From the NCBI RefSeq assembly GCF_000005505.3, contig NC_016132.3:2728001-2792000 (forward strand): 64,000 nucleotides of DNA, written 5' to 3'. Both the position numbers and the translations under genes were made by a program. This DNA is from Brachypodium distachyon. Lineage: Eukaryota > Streptophyta > Magnoliopsida > Poales > Poaceae. Below, in pieces: positions 1 through 12,200 of this stretch. The number at the start of each line of letters is the position of its first letter. Position 1 is the first letter of the stretch. The notes under the pieces were generated by a model. It did no database searches, was not told the DNA's origin, and saw nothing but the letters and a program-made list of their open reading frames with translations.

Positions 1-922
1 CAAATTTTTGCCTTCGCGTCCCAAATTTTCTTATTTGGGACACGGACAGTTACATAACTAACTGACTAATTAATCATTAATTAACTTAATTGATCGTAAA
101 CTAATTATTCTCAACAGATTCCTCACGGCACAGCGTGCACAGGTACTAGAAATTAAACCTCTTTTAGTCTGATGATCTGCAGGCGACAGGTGTGCATGCT
201 CTAGACCAACAATATTAGCCCTGTAACCATGTCGACCGTCCTCCATTTCAGATTTAAGTAGTAGGACAAAAAAAAACATTGTATTGTTGCTGGCTGCAGT
301 TGACTGTCGTCTGTAAGTATTGTTGGGCTCTTCGCTGGCTGCAGTTGATTGTCGTCTGTAAGTAAGTAGTAGCCCATGGACAAGGCCCGATTCTCTCTAT
401 GAATATCGGCCCAGACGTGGATGAGATTGTCAGTGATACGATCCAACCGGCAGCAGGTCTGGGCCGATATTCATAGAGAGAAAAGTAATATGCTAGAAAA
501 GTTTGTCAAGAAATTGTCTTCTGGATAAACACGATACCATCTTTTTCACAACAACGTGCTCCATAGTGACGTGGATTTGTATAAAAATCTATACAAATAT
601 ACGTTACTTATTTTGGGATGGAGGAAGTAAAATATAAGCGCACATCCATTCATCATCTGCAAGCAGACCCTTACAACACGACACAACAACATACATAAAC
701 CTCCTATTATTCTACTTGAGGAGATATATCCTTTTTTGTGAGAATCAGGACACACATCCTTTAAGTCATAGGAGAACAAAACAGCATGAATGAAAAGTAC
801 ATGAACACTATGGAAATCTCCCATAGTTCTATATGAGAGCAACGTAAGCATGTATATATGATGATCACAACTTAACTTTTTCACTTGGATGCATCACCTC
901 ACCAGCAAATAAAATGACCACT
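1..922. other. WAK 3' flank with repeats
   Basis: No convincing gene is seen. The stretch next to 923 should hold the 3' UTR of the minus-strand WAK gene. It contains a short tandem duplication (about 283-319 and 330-366), a perfect 26-bp inverted repeat (391-416 with 457-482), a one-ended Stowaway-like remnant near 560-630, and a segment at 108-270 that recurs near 18 kb. Confidence 0.6.
391..482. repeat. Perfect 26-bp inverted repeat, 40-bp loop
   Basis: The arms at 391-416 and 457-482 are exact reverse complements (left arm begins TTCTCTCTATGAATATCGG). They could form a strong hairpin if transcribed. No coding role is seen. It lies in the likely 3' flank of the WAK gene. Confidence 0.9.
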
Positions 923-3900
923 CTATTTCCTCTTACATCTTTTCTCCATATAGCGGAGCTGCTCTACTAAATCGTTCATCTCTGGCCTCTGATCGACATC
1001 GAGATTTAGACACTGCTTAATCAATCCTACCAAACCATCAAGCAGCTCCAGATCTTGTACCACTTCAAGTTCCTTGTCTAGGAGCTCAATCACTGATTTG
1101 TTATTTTTGTAGGCATCAAGAAAATTCATGAGCAAGCTATTGTTGTCGGAATGTGAGGCCTTCTTCCTTGTAATAAGCTCCAAAAGCACAACACCAAAAC
1201 TGTAGACATCACTTTTATTAGTCAATAATCCTGTCTGCAGATATACAGGATCCATATAACTCATGTCACCAATAACATTTCTGGTGTGTTGCTTATCTGT
1301 GGCAATCAACCTCGATATACCAAAGTCAGAGATCTTTGGTACAAAATTATCATCTAAGAGTATATTAGCTGGTTTAACATCACCATGCAGGATTGTGGTA
1401 GCAGTTTTGGAGTGCATATAAGCTAGACCTTCTGCTGATTCTGCGGCAATCTGCAGTCGTAGATTCAAATCGAGAGGCACCCTGTGGCTACCATGGAGAA
1501 TGTCATGGAGGCTACCTTTTGGGACAAACTCATAGACCAAAATTGGGACATCAACTTCTAGGCAACAACCTATGAGATTGACAATGTTCCTGTGAATGAC
1601 TCGCGATTGAATGATGATCTCATTTGCAAATTGTTCTTGATCAGCTAAATTAACATTGATAGGCCTCTTCACTGCGACTAGCTGGCTACTATCCCCAATG
1701 ATTCCCTTGTAAACCATACCAAAGCCACCTTTCCCAATAACATTGCTAGCTTTTAAAATGTTCTTGAGATCTTCCATTTTGAATATCTTAATGTTATTAA
1801 CCTTTGCCAATGTAGGTCCGCCGTTCTTTTTGAAAAATGCTTCCATCTTTTTTTTCTCTTTGTGAAGAATCCCGAGGAAGACCAGAATAGCTATGATGAA
1901 AAGACCAGCTATTGAACCTACATAACACAAAGAAATATAGACTATCACTATATTGTCCGAATTCCCTTATTTGTAAAACAAATAAAAAAATCAAAAAGTT
2001 TGTTCCTGTAATTTCCTTTTATTGTCAAACAAATAATAAACTTAGAACTTATGTTAGGGAAATCTTAGAAGAAATTATTGGTAAGTGAGTATAAAAATAT
2101 AATGATTGTAATTTCAAAATTTAAAAATATACTAGTTAACTAAGCTATGCAAGGGGCAACTTAATTAAATTAAAATGTTCTCTATTAAATAGTGAGATCC
2201 TGAAGATATTTGAGTTAGGCACATTCCAAATTGCCTTGATCAAGTTAATATGGACATAATTTAATGTTTCTTTGTTTGCCAGCTATTCTAAATGCACCAT
2301 TATTTTTTGAAAGGTCAGTAGTTCTTTACGATCAGTTCCTACTGATGTGTTCATTATTATTTATAAACAAATTAGTAATCTGTTAAAATTCCTTGGACAG
2401 ATCATATTAGTTGGATCGAATCCGAAGTTTGCAGTTGCTGAACTGTGCTGTGGTGAACTTATTTTAAAATCTGATGTGAAAAACACAAAAATGCCTAAAA
2501 TGTTGTTTAGCCAAATAATAAGCTAGGTATAATTCACCCTGGTGCCAAAAGCAACATCAATTTATCTGCATCCTTTTCCAGCTGCACCACGGCTAGCTGC
2601 TCTTGGCTAGTTTCAATTTTATATATTTGACAAGTAGTATAATACAATTTTGTATACCTTGTTAAAACTATTTCCAAATGATAAAATAAAAATATATTAC
2701 AGAAATAGAACTTTTTAAAAAAACAGGTTGACTATCTATCAAAATGTTTGTGTATTCATAAAATGTTTTATTACAAAAAAAATCTTAGAACATGCTCCGT
2801 GTACGAAAAATGTTTATGTATCAAACAAGGAATAATGTAACTCTTGAAAGTTTTCCAACAAACAAATATGAATCATATGGAAAACAATTTTAATGTTCAG
2901 GGATGTAACGCTTCTGATTTGTGCGTGGCCCGCAAGTGATTATTAGCACATACCTACGATACCCTGCGCAAAGATGGGAAAATCTGGGTTGCAGGTTTGA
3001 TTGAAGGGATTGGGACTGCTTGAATGCTTGGGACACGTGCAAGTGTAGCCATTTAGACTATCCTTGCAGGTGGCTTTGCAAGGGTACTTGTCCGGAAGCC
3101 TACACTCGTCGATATCTGCAATATTTATCGACTGTACCCATCAGAAAACAAATTATACTAGCTAGCTAGTTGTATAACGTACAGACGAAAAACAAAGATT
3201 CAAAGGTGGTCCGGCCTGTATATTTATATACTCCTCCGTCCAACAAAGAATGTCTCAACTTTGACTAAATTTAAATACATTTATATACTAAGTCATGTCT
3301 AGATACATTCAAATTTTGACAAACTTGAGACATCTTTTGTTGGACGGAGGGAGTATATATATTTTTTACACCTGGAATTTCTCCCCTTTCCATTACTTAA
3401 AACGGAAATACGGTATTTTAGTTCAGGTTGTCAACAGACACGGGATCGAGGGAAATGTAAAGGGGAAGAAAACAGGGCGCAGCTATCCTAACCTGAATAG
3501 AAACCTGCTGACCGATCTCTGCAATAGATATCGACTATATAACTATATAATTGCATCTAGCTAGCTAAAATTAAGCACAGGTATGATGAACTTACTGATA
3601 CAACCCCCATGGATATACGGGTTGCCCTCATAGCCTTCCCTGCAGCGGCAGATGTATCCAGGTCCATTGGGGGAGTCGAGGCAGATGCTGTCGGAGCTTA
3701 TGCAGGCATAGGCCTCTGAGTCAGAGTCCCTCTCGTTAGCATAAGCCTGGGCGCACGTGTGGTGGCCATCGCGGCCGATGGCCCAGTTGAGCCGCACCGG
3801 CATCTCCCGTCCGAAGTCCATGCCGAGGTCGGCTGTCCTGAACTCATAGCTGCCTCTCTCTGCGAGGAACGCATAGTCGCAAGAGCTGAAGTTGTACTTG

Positions 3901-4541
3901 TCCGTGAGGTTGTAGCTGGTGAAGCCCAGCATGTTGTCGACAAGATCCTTGGGGATTTCGGCTTTGCAGCAGCCCACGCCGACGCAGCTCCCGTCCTCCG
4001 CGCTCTCGGAGTTTGCACAGTAGGCCAGGCAGCCGGTGAACTTGGAGTTGTCCGTACCGGTAGTATCATTGCCTTTGGTCTCCTCCTTGGTTCTGAGGTA
4101 GCCAATGGTGTTGCAACCGAGGACGTAGAAGTAGTTCCCGTAGACAGAGATGCGGTAAACGCCCTTGTCGCTGAACTCCAAGTTGGTGTAGCTATCGTTG
4201 GTCGGCTCGCCGGTGGTGGTGTTGTAGCACCGCGACCGTACGCGCAGCATCACGACGGCCTCCGCGTTGAGGATGGAGATGTTGCCGATCGGAATGAATG
4301 TGTCGTTGCTGGTGGTGGCGAGCACCGGCATGCCGGCTCGACAGATGATCTCGAAGCCGTCGTCACGGTAGGAGCCCTCGCCGATGCCGAACGGGTAGGG
4401 GATTTCCTCGCCGCCGCAGCGGTGCGGGCCGTCCGCGGTGACGTTCAGACCGTCCGCGGCAGTTGTTGTTCTTGCTAGTAGTAGCAAGAATAGCAGCAAC
4501 CACGACATCAGTACTAGTACTGCTGCTGCTCCTCTCTCCAT
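923..4541 (-). CDS. Wall-associated receptor-like kinase (WAK), 3 exons
   Basis: A cell-surface receptor kinase that binds wall pectin or oligogalacturonides and signals in immunity or growth. Exons on the minus strand are 4541-3596, 3115-2954 and 1917-923, with GT-AG borders and frame kept throughout (2103 nt, 700 aa). Exon 1 gives a signal peptide (about 1-28) and a Cys-rich GUB_WAK_bind galacturonan-binding region starting CGGEEIPYPFGIG. Exon 2 is an EGF-like module that begins NIDEC once spliced. Exon 3 gives a transmembrane segment (about 370-390) and a Ser/Thr kinase: glycine loop IGKGGFGMVY (430-439), Lys453, HGD catalytic loop (Asp549), DFG (Asp567). HGD instead of HRD makes it a non-RD kinase, as is common in grass WAKs. 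The first ATG is chosen because it opens the signal peptide. A second possible donor for exon 2, nine bases upstream, would remove three residues. The gene appears complete and intact; the ligand cannot be read from sequence. Confidence 0.93.
3231..3353. mobile_element. Stowaway-type MITE in WAK intron 1
   Basis: The terminal inverted repeat is CTCCTCCGTCCAACAAA against TTTGTTGGACGGAGGGAG, with a TA on each side (3229-3230 and 3354-3355). The size (123 bp) and TA target fit Tc1/mariner-derived Stowaway elements. It sits between WAK exons 1 and 2. Confidence 0.88.
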
Positions 4542-4775
4542 GTGCGTATGGTCTGCTCGATCGGGCTAGCTTTTGATTTGCAGTCAAGCAATCCTCGGTT
4601 AAATAGATAATCTGTTGCTCAGGCTAAGACGCTAAGTAGGGCGGCACCAGGCTAGGTACAATGTTAGCAACCCATGCATAGGCATTAAACCTATGAAGGT
4701 TAATGGACGAAGGAAAAGTCGCATAGCAAAATAGATAATCAACAGACACAAGAGGCCGGCCATTTCTTCACCTAC

Positions 4776-5445
4776 CATGTCAAATTCAGGGTGGACACGA
4801 GCCGAGCCTGCCTCGGCCCAAAGTGCATACGAGCCGCTTTTGCCGGCTCGGCTCGGGCTGCCTGTGCTCAGCCCTGCTCGTCTCCGGCGCCTCTGCAGCA
4901 GACAGCAAGCAGCTCCATTGCCCCAGGCAGCGCACAGCAGCAAGACACAGCATTAAGCAGCTCGGCGGTAAGCAGCACGGCAAGCCTAGTCAGAGGGAGG
5001 ACGACCATGGCGAGGAGGATGACGAGCCCTGAGTGGCTGCTGGTCGAAGAGCACAATCAGCGGCGCTGCATCTGATGCGGTTTAGCAGCAGCAGCTGGGG
5101 CGAGCGGTGGCGGGGAGCAGAGTAGCGGTCGCGCAGCAGCTGGGGCAGGCAGCCACGGCACGCAGCAGCAGCGAGGTGGGCGGCGGCGACGGCGGGCTTG
5201 GGGGATCGGGGGAGTCTTTTTTTTCTCTAGAAAGGATCGGGGGAGTCGAGAGTCGCCCTCGTCGTGGACTGGACCGAGGAAGATTTTGTTGGTGCCTTGG
5301 TTGGGCTGGGCGAATTCAGTGCTAGTGGGCTGCTAATACTAGGCCGTTGGCTGGACCGAGCCAAGCCTGGCTCGGCCCGAAGGCCGAACGAGCCTGTTCT
5401 GGTGGCTCGGTCCAGCTCGCGGCTCGGTTGTCCAATGGCAATGCA
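4776..5445. mobile_element. hAT-like element with GAGCC/GGCTC end motifs
   Basis: The left side starts near CAGGGTGGACACGAGCC at 4792 and carries clustered GAGCC and GGCTC motifs to about 4875. The right side (5343-5433) carries the same motifs inverted, ending GGCTCGGTTGTCCA. The start resembles plant hAT termini (CAGGGGTGG type, recalled). The right terminus seems cut by the next element. The interior (about 4880-5340) is GC-rich and has no product I recognise. Confidence 0.5.
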
Positions 5446-6100
5446 TACCCATCCGATTAGTATGCGGATTTGGTAAAAAAACAGATCCGTGGGTTCCTAA
5501 TTGAAATTTTTTTGGACCCGTCGGGTCTGCGGGGTCCGTATTTGGTAGTGCCAAACCCGAACCCGCGTCTACTTTGAACTCCACATGTCATACCGGCCAG
5601 CAAAAGAATTCAGTACGACCCTTAAGAAAAAAACCTACCGCCTCCTTCCCGCTCCTACAGTCCCTCTCTCCCGTCTCCTCCAGCCCCCGCCGGCTGCTCC
5701 CCTTCCCCCAGTCCATATCCGTCACGGCCCGCCATGGACATAGATTTCGACGCCACAGAGAGCCGATGGTGATGGAGCACTCCTTGCGGCTGTGCGACGC
5801 CAACTCCACCGCCGCCTTCAACGCCGGCCTCCGCATCCATGCCCAGAAGAAGTTCCCCGTCCTGGCCTCCAATGCGCTGCGCGGCGCCAACACCGCCACC
5901 GCCTCAAACCCCGATGGAGAAGTCTCCAACCTCCAGCCCAAGGTTCTAATTGCCAGGTCGGGTAAACCTGTGGGTCTGCAAGACCCGACGTCGGGTCCGG
6001 GGCACGGTTCTGAGGTGGGTGACCGGGTCCGGGTCTGGTATTGCCGGACCATGACCCGGACCCGAACCCGGCGGGTGCCATCCATACCTCATATAGGGGT
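5434..6100. mobile_element. hAT-like element with ACCCG/CGGGT motifs carrying a gene fragment
   Basis: Left end near 5435 (ATGGCAATGCATACCC) is followed by CCCGTCGGGTC-type motifs up to about 5575. Right end (about 5950-6095) has many inverted copies of CGGGTCC and closes with CGGGTGCCAT. Between the ends lies unrelated GC-rich DNA with exon-like sequence, the structure expected of a Pack-type non-autonomous transposon. No clear target duplication was found. Confidence 0.5.
5772..5945 (+). pseudogene. OEP21-like N-terminal exon fragment
   Basis: From the ATG at 5772 the translation begins MEHSLRLCDANS and continues with AGLRIHAQKKFPVLASNAL. That resembles the N terminus of the chloroplast outer envelope pore protein 21 family (METSLRL ... 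RIHAKEKFP, recalled from memory). Homology stops after about 58 codons and runs into the CGGGTCC-rich end of the surrounding element. The preceding 180 bp look like a pyrimidine-rich 5' UTR. Best read as a captured first exon, not a working gene. The family assignment is tentative. Confidence 0.4.
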
Positions 6101-7160
6101 GGATCTAGGAGAATTTTGTATGGGGGCCAGAAAAGAAAATTTTGCTATTAGGGGGGCAATCATAAAAATGCATGTTCCGTAGTGTAAATTTTGAAGGACC
6201 TAAACATAATTTCAATGAAATTCGAACTCTATCTTTAGCTTCTCATCCCATAATCTGTTGTTCATCTTCTTCTCTACCTCCACTTGCGCGTCTATCTCAT
6301 AGTTCATCTTTTGCATGTGCCTGACCAGACAATTCTGACTTTCCCGAGATGCAACGAACCAAACATGTACTAATACAACAGTTCATAAAAGAGTATACAC
6401 ATTACCTAGGCAAGGAAAGACGTTAGAAACACGTTACTCCAACAGCAAATACAAAATGTGCGCACTCGCTGTTAGAAAAGGAAATTGAACCAACCTCGAG
6501 GTCTATGAATAATACAGTCCTCATTTAGAAAAGGAAATTGAACAAGAAAACTGTAGCTTCCCAGACAGTGCACATCATTGTCTACAACTAATAGTTCCTT
6601 TTTCTGAAAGATAGCTATGGATAATAGTGGAGGATGTCATGCCAATCAGAAGAAGAGGTGCAGTTAATAAATTGCATAGCTTTCTTTTAAAAACAATGAA
6701 ACAAAGTCAGCCAAACAAAATTAATGCACCCCATTCTACGTGCGCATATTTTGTATTTGATACGGATTACTTTACTAGTTGAGTATGCACATCTGACTTT
6801 GTAGGGAAGCGGCCAACAAAATTAATGCACCACTTGTAGTTAGAAAACAAAATGTATTAATGTAATACAATTTGTTACTACGTATCATATTAATTATAAT
6901 ACTACATAAAAGTGTCACCGATGCAGTTTTTTTTTTTGAACCATAAGTCATCGATGCAGTTTTTTTTTTTGAAAGGAAAGTCATCGATGCAGTTGATGAC
7001 TTGAGTACCTGTGCGAAGGAAAGCAAACTAAACTGGTTCACCGCCTGGTGTGTAGGTACGGAAGGCGACCGCACTGGCACAAAGAAAAAGAAATTAAACT
7101 CATGTCTGTTTGGATTTGTGTTTTTAAGTACTCCATATTATTTGTCGCGGATTTTTAATA
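6101..7160. other. Intergenic, no gene seen
   Basis: AT-rich DNA with a short repeated phrase (GTCATCGATGCAG followed by T-runs, 6915-6995). No coding region, splice pattern or transposon terminus is convincing. Confidence 0.6.
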
Positions 7161-7244
7161 CTCCATCCATCCCAAAATAAGTGCATGGATTTGTATAAGA
7201 ATCTATACAAATTCACGTGATCACTTATTTTGGTACGAAGGGAG
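7161..7244. mobile_element. Stowaway-type MITE
   Basis: 84 bp with ends CTCCATCCATCCCAAAATAA and TTATTTTGGTACGAAGGGAG, flanked by TA at 7159-7160 and 7245-7246. The inner part is also palindromic (GGATTTGTATA / TATACAAATTC). Confidence 0.85.
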
Positions 7245-7958
7245 TACAAAATTGTACTAAATTAGTGACAAGTAATTCCGGCTGAAGAAATCATTTAAGA
7301 AATACAAGTTAAACACTTTTTTCTATGGTTCATACTTTCAATAAGCACACCACTCTACTTTTTTTTTACGGGAAGCACACCACTCTGCTTTGTATTTAGA
7401 AGCAAAGGAAACACCTTTTGGTGTGCTTCCCAAGCCATCCGCCACCTTTTGGCCCGCCTCGTTACAGACTACCCTATTAAGTTCAACGTATTTACAAGAA
7501 AGCTGTCATAGACTCTATAAAATGATCATTTCCCTTCACGAATTCTCATTTCCACCTCGCCCCCACAATACCGCACTAGGTGGCATAGAGGGAGACGCGG
7601 CGGGGCCTAGGGTTTGTCATGCCACAACCGCAAGAATGATGCAGAAGGACTTAGGAAAAGATTTATAAAACTTATATCACTAGATTCGTATTTGAAAAAA
7701 GTTTCCAATGATATAACTTTTATAATACATAATTCACATTTTGTTAGTCTAATTGATGGTCAAAGCAAAATTCTGTGTGCGTGCGTGCGTTATATTATGG
7801 AATGGAAGTATGAAATTTCTCTGCATGGAAGAGACAGCTTCTCGGCGTTCATCACTATTCATTCAGTTAACGTTGCGGCTGTGTATCCCAACGGCATCCT
7901 TGCTCGACAACATGCTAGGACCAATTTTAGCAACATATTAGGACCAATTTGGAAGTAG
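7245..7958. other. Intergenic; truncated Stowaway-like remnant
   Basis: No supported gene. About 7650-7812 resembles the inside and right end of a Stowaway MITE (ending GGAATGGAAGTA); its left end is missing. Confidence 0.5.
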
Positions 7959-8925
7959 TGTTGGAAGGCCAGGCTAGGACCAATTTGGAAGTTCTGGGAT
8001 CGAGAGCCTGGAGCTGTGGAGCACTTTGTCCATCATAACAAAGCCCGAAGCCCAGCCTACAACCAAGATTCCAAGCAGAAGCAAAGCATTCCCACGGCCC
8101 AACTGGCGGCCCGGACCGGACGTGGTCATGGAGGAGCCCAGTCTCAGGCAACCCGCATGGCCTGCATTCGCGGCAAGGAGCCACCGAACCCTGCTCCGGT
8201 GCCGGCGGGCGGCGGCCACGGGAGTGGAGCTGTCGGACGGAGGAGGGATAGCACGCCCGAGCGGACGCAGTGGAGGGCGTGTGCCGCACATAGGCCAGGG
8301 TAGCTTGGTGGGGGGTGGCAGCGGCATTGGAGGAGGCGGGGATGTATTGTGCGGCGGCGTTCTTCGCCGGAACTGGGACAGAGATCTGCGGCAGCTATGA
8401 AGCCTCCAACTTCCGGTCCGAGGTGAGTCTCCAGCATTCCCAAATCTGGATTATGAAATCCCTCTTACGGTGGTGTGTAATCTGCCGTGAGCCTCCCCAA
8501 ATCTTCCAACTCCCTGTCCAATTCAAGCTAATCACAAAGACTGATCTCTCTCATGCCGTTAATTCGCCGAGTGTGTGTATTTACTGCAACCACACCATTT
8601 TTTCCACCAAATAAGCGGTCAAACACGCCACCGCCAGTAGTAACACACTTACGCACTGAATCGGTCCAAGTCTATAAGACTACAAAGCAGACTGCACTAC
8701 AGGCCGCTGCCGACAATCACAGCCAACAGTAAACACAATCTCCATCACCTAATAATCTTCTCATGTGGAAAAAAAGAATCTGACACGCACCTTTGTAGAA
8801 AATCTACACAATACAGTTAACACACAAACCGGCATGCATGAAAATATCTACACTGTACACACCATATACACAACTATACGTGTGGACTTTGTACCTCATG
8901 AAGAAATCAGCAAGCCAGTAGCAAA
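7959..8925 (+). repeat. RLP upstream module, copy 1 (orphan promoter)
   Basis: This block is homologous to about 25785-27112 (in front of RLP-A), and its right part to about 33640-34199 (in front of RLP-B). Shared anchors include GTGTTGGAAGGCCAGG, CTCCAACTTCCGGTCCGAG followed by GTGAG, AAGACTGATCTC and TTCCACCAAATA. It leads directly into the RLP start codon at 8926. In the other two copies the same block precedes a long RLP exon, so this one is probably a promoter and 5' leader that lost its gene. Confidence 0.85.
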
Positions 8926-9025
8926 ATGACTCCCAGGAAGCATCATCGCCACGGCCTCCTGTTCCTGCTCATATGGTCCTACTCCATCATAGATGCTGCA
9001 TCGGTAGCCAAGCATAATACAAATG
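8926..9025 (+). pseudogene. RLP 5' stub, signal peptide only
   Basis: The ATG at 8926 opens MTPRKHHRHGLLFLLIWSYS, homologous to the starts of RLP-A (27113) and RLP-B (34200). Similarity continues through the signal peptide to VAKHNTN and then stops; no LRR-coding sequence follows. The right side passes into the 3' flank of the opposite-strand RLP at 9242-12328. A deletion or rearrangement removed the gene body. Confidence 0.8.
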
Positions 9026-9241
9026 GTATCCTGAATGGAACATACAAATAATGAAATATTTGTACTTAATTTTACACATACAAGCAGTCAAGCACCTGCC
9101 TTAAAAAGACATTACTACAAGTTTGACTGGATAGCACTCCTGATAAGACAAATCGATGCCATACTTACTAATGGAGACAAATTCTCCAGTTTGCAAGTAA
9201 TCTACAAACACGATATTTTCCACCAGCACAAAGAGGTGCTG

Positions 9242-12200
9242 CTAACCTTGTGATGGTTTCCTAATGCGGATTCCCCACCACATTACAATTGCAGCTGCAA
9301 ATCCGACACCAAATCCAAGTCCAATAAAGAGAAACAATATAATATCCATCGGTTCCCTCTTCCAAGGATGTGGCATCATGTTTGGTGTGGTGTCTTCGCA
9401 CTCCTTGGACAACGGGGATCCACACAGGCCAATGTTCCCCATGAATGAGAGATTGGAGTATGTCTGGAAATGACATGATCCTGGTATTCTCCCAACCAAC
9501 TGATTGTAAGACAGGTTCAACACTGAGAGGAAGTCCAGCCAAGCTAACTCTTGTGGTATCTCTCCGGACAGGTCATTTGAAGAGAGGTCCAGTGACTCGA
9601 GTTGATGTAGAGCACCGAGTTGGGTTGGAATTGTTCCAGTGAGAGCATTATGTGACATGTTCAGCTCACAAAGAAGAACAAGCTCTGCAACTGACTCGGG
9701 AATGACACCATTGAATCCATTATCGGAGACATCGATGACTACAAGGGTCTTCAGAATCTTGTTAAGTATGACAACGTATCCTTTGTATGTGATTTCAGCA
9801 GTAAACTCATGTTCTCTCCCGTCCGCCAAATAAAGACCATGCTGGTTTGGCATCAACGACGTGTCATCCGTAGATTTAGCCGTCATAGATTTCAAACTCT
9901 TCAACCACTTGTTTGTCAATGTGCTAGAGAAATTGTTTGAAGCCAAAGACAAAATCCGAAGTTTCATGAACTCACAATTCTCTTCTGCCGTCCCTAAAAC
10001 AGAAGTCCCGACCTTCCCAAAGAACTTATTAGACTTGAGGACAAGGACTTGAAGTTCAGTAAGCGTACTCATCCAACACGGAAAAGTATCATTGATATGA
10101 TTATTTCCAATGTCAAAAACCTGCAAGCTTCTACAAGCAACTAGAGATCTTGGTAGTTGTCCTTCAATTTGGTTGTCACTGAGGTCTAATCCATAGAATC
10201 CACAACCTTGCTTGATACGATGCGGTAGTTCTCCTTGAAGTTTATTTGCTTTCAACTTTAATACCCTTAGAGAATTTAAATCCTCCATTAAACAAGATGG
10301 GATGGGGCCACTTAGATTGTTGTAAGAGAGATCAAGGAGCGCTAGGTCCCTTGCATCACAAATTGATGGTGGAATTTCTCCGGAGAGATTGTTTCCGGAG
10401 GCCTTGAGATATATAACACCACTGAGTTGAGAACCAAAATTAGTTGGGATAGATGAGAACTGATTGTCTGAGCAATCATAAGAACTGGTGTAGGGTCCAG
10501 GTATAGGCATGGGCCCTTCCAATAGGTTAGAACTGAGATCAAAAAGTGATATGCCAATTGGAAGAGCATAGTCATACCCTATACTATTGAATTGGTTGTG
10601 CGATAAGTTTAGGACCGAACGATTGTCCCAAACCCAATGTGGTATAGCGCCATGGATTTGATTATCTGAGAGGTCAAGGTAATAAAGCGTTTGGAGATTC
10701 CTCAAGGAATCAGGGAACTTGGATATGTTACAAGACGCTAGTCGCAAAGAGGACAACCAATTCGGTATGAGTATAGAGTTATGTTCCCCGTCTATCACAG
10801 AAAGTCTGTTATAGGAAAGACTCAGATGATACAGATTTGGTAGTTCCAAGAATGAACTGAGTTCCACTGTACCGGCGAAGTTGTTTGAGTTAAGATATAT
10901 GGTTTCTAATTGAGTTAGATTAAATATCTGTGGAGGTATTGGACCAGAAAAGTTGCATTTGTAAAGTGCTAACCACTCTAGTTTCTTGAGATTACTTATT
11001 GAAGAAGGTATTTCTCCAAATAAACCACAGTTAGAGAACTGGAGATGAACTAAAGAAGTTAATTTTGTGACCCAAGATGGAAGTTTTCCTACTACAGCAG
11101 CTCCAGATATCTCTAACCAATCTAAGGATGTGAGCTCGCCAATTGAAGAGGGGATTTCTTGGACAGAAGAACCAGTTGCTGCGAGGCCCAACTTGTTCAA
11201 GGATTTCAGGTTGCCTATGGAACTCGGAATAGGACCAGAGAAATTAGTGTTGCTTACAACTAAATTCGCCAAACAACTATCTGATGAGAAATTTGGCAAA
11301 GAGCCAGAGACTTCGAAATTGTAACTAATATCAAGAGCCGTTAAGTTTCTGTTTTCAAAGATTCTCACCGGGAATTGTCCTTCAAGGTGATTACGAGTAA
11401 GTTGAAGAATACTCAGGGAGGGCAAATCTGCAAGAAACTCTGGAATTGGACCATGTAATTTATTATACTGCAGGTTAATCACGGTGAGTGTGGGTATGCT
11501 GGAAAGTGATCGACAAACATGACCTTGAAGGAGGCAATACCGTAGGCTGAGAACCTGGAGCTGCGGGGTAGTCGAATTTGAAAAGGCGGCACACCACGCC
11601 GCACCATTGTCAAACAAGTCTACCATGTCGAGATTGAGCTCTCTCAAATTGCTAAGATTTGCTAACAAAGACGCTATGTTTGGCTCAACGAGCCACAAAG
11701 AATGATCTGACCATGTGGCATATGATATGTATTCATCAGATTCCTCTTGAACAAAAAAGGTTGTTGAGAGGTCAAGAGATACCAAATTAGTGAGATGTCC
11801 TATTGCAACCGGTATCTGGCCGTCAAAGCTGGAGCTGGAGAGGTTGAGATGGGTGAGCTCCGAGAGGCGCTCAAACCCAGAGGCTGGGAGCTGGGAGCCA
11901 TTGAAGTCATTCCAGGCGAGGTTGAGATGACGAAGTGAGGTGAGGCGAAAGACGGAGGGATCAAGAGCAGCGCTCTCCAAGTGGCACCTACCCAGGTGTA
12001 AGGAAGTCACGCGACCGTCGAAGCCGCGGCAATGGACGCCCTTCCAGTGGCAGCAGTCCGTGCCGGCCTGCCACGAGGCCAGGGTGCACCTGGACTCGTT
12101 GGTGACGGTGAAGGAGCGCTTCAGCCGGAGCAGCGCCGAGGCCTGGTCAGGCAGGCAAGGAATTGCCGGCACGCCATTGCCGGCGGTAGTGTGGTTGCTG

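Noticed and set aside
3759..4478. Long plus-strand open frame opposite WAK exon 1
   Set aside because: It is the antisense shadow of a GC-rich exon with clear domain content on the minus strand.
8315..8460. A coding first exon (MEEAG...FRSE) before the donor-like GTGAG in the RLP upstream modules
   Set aside because: The two copies differ by indels that break the frame, so the sequence is more likely a non-coding leader.
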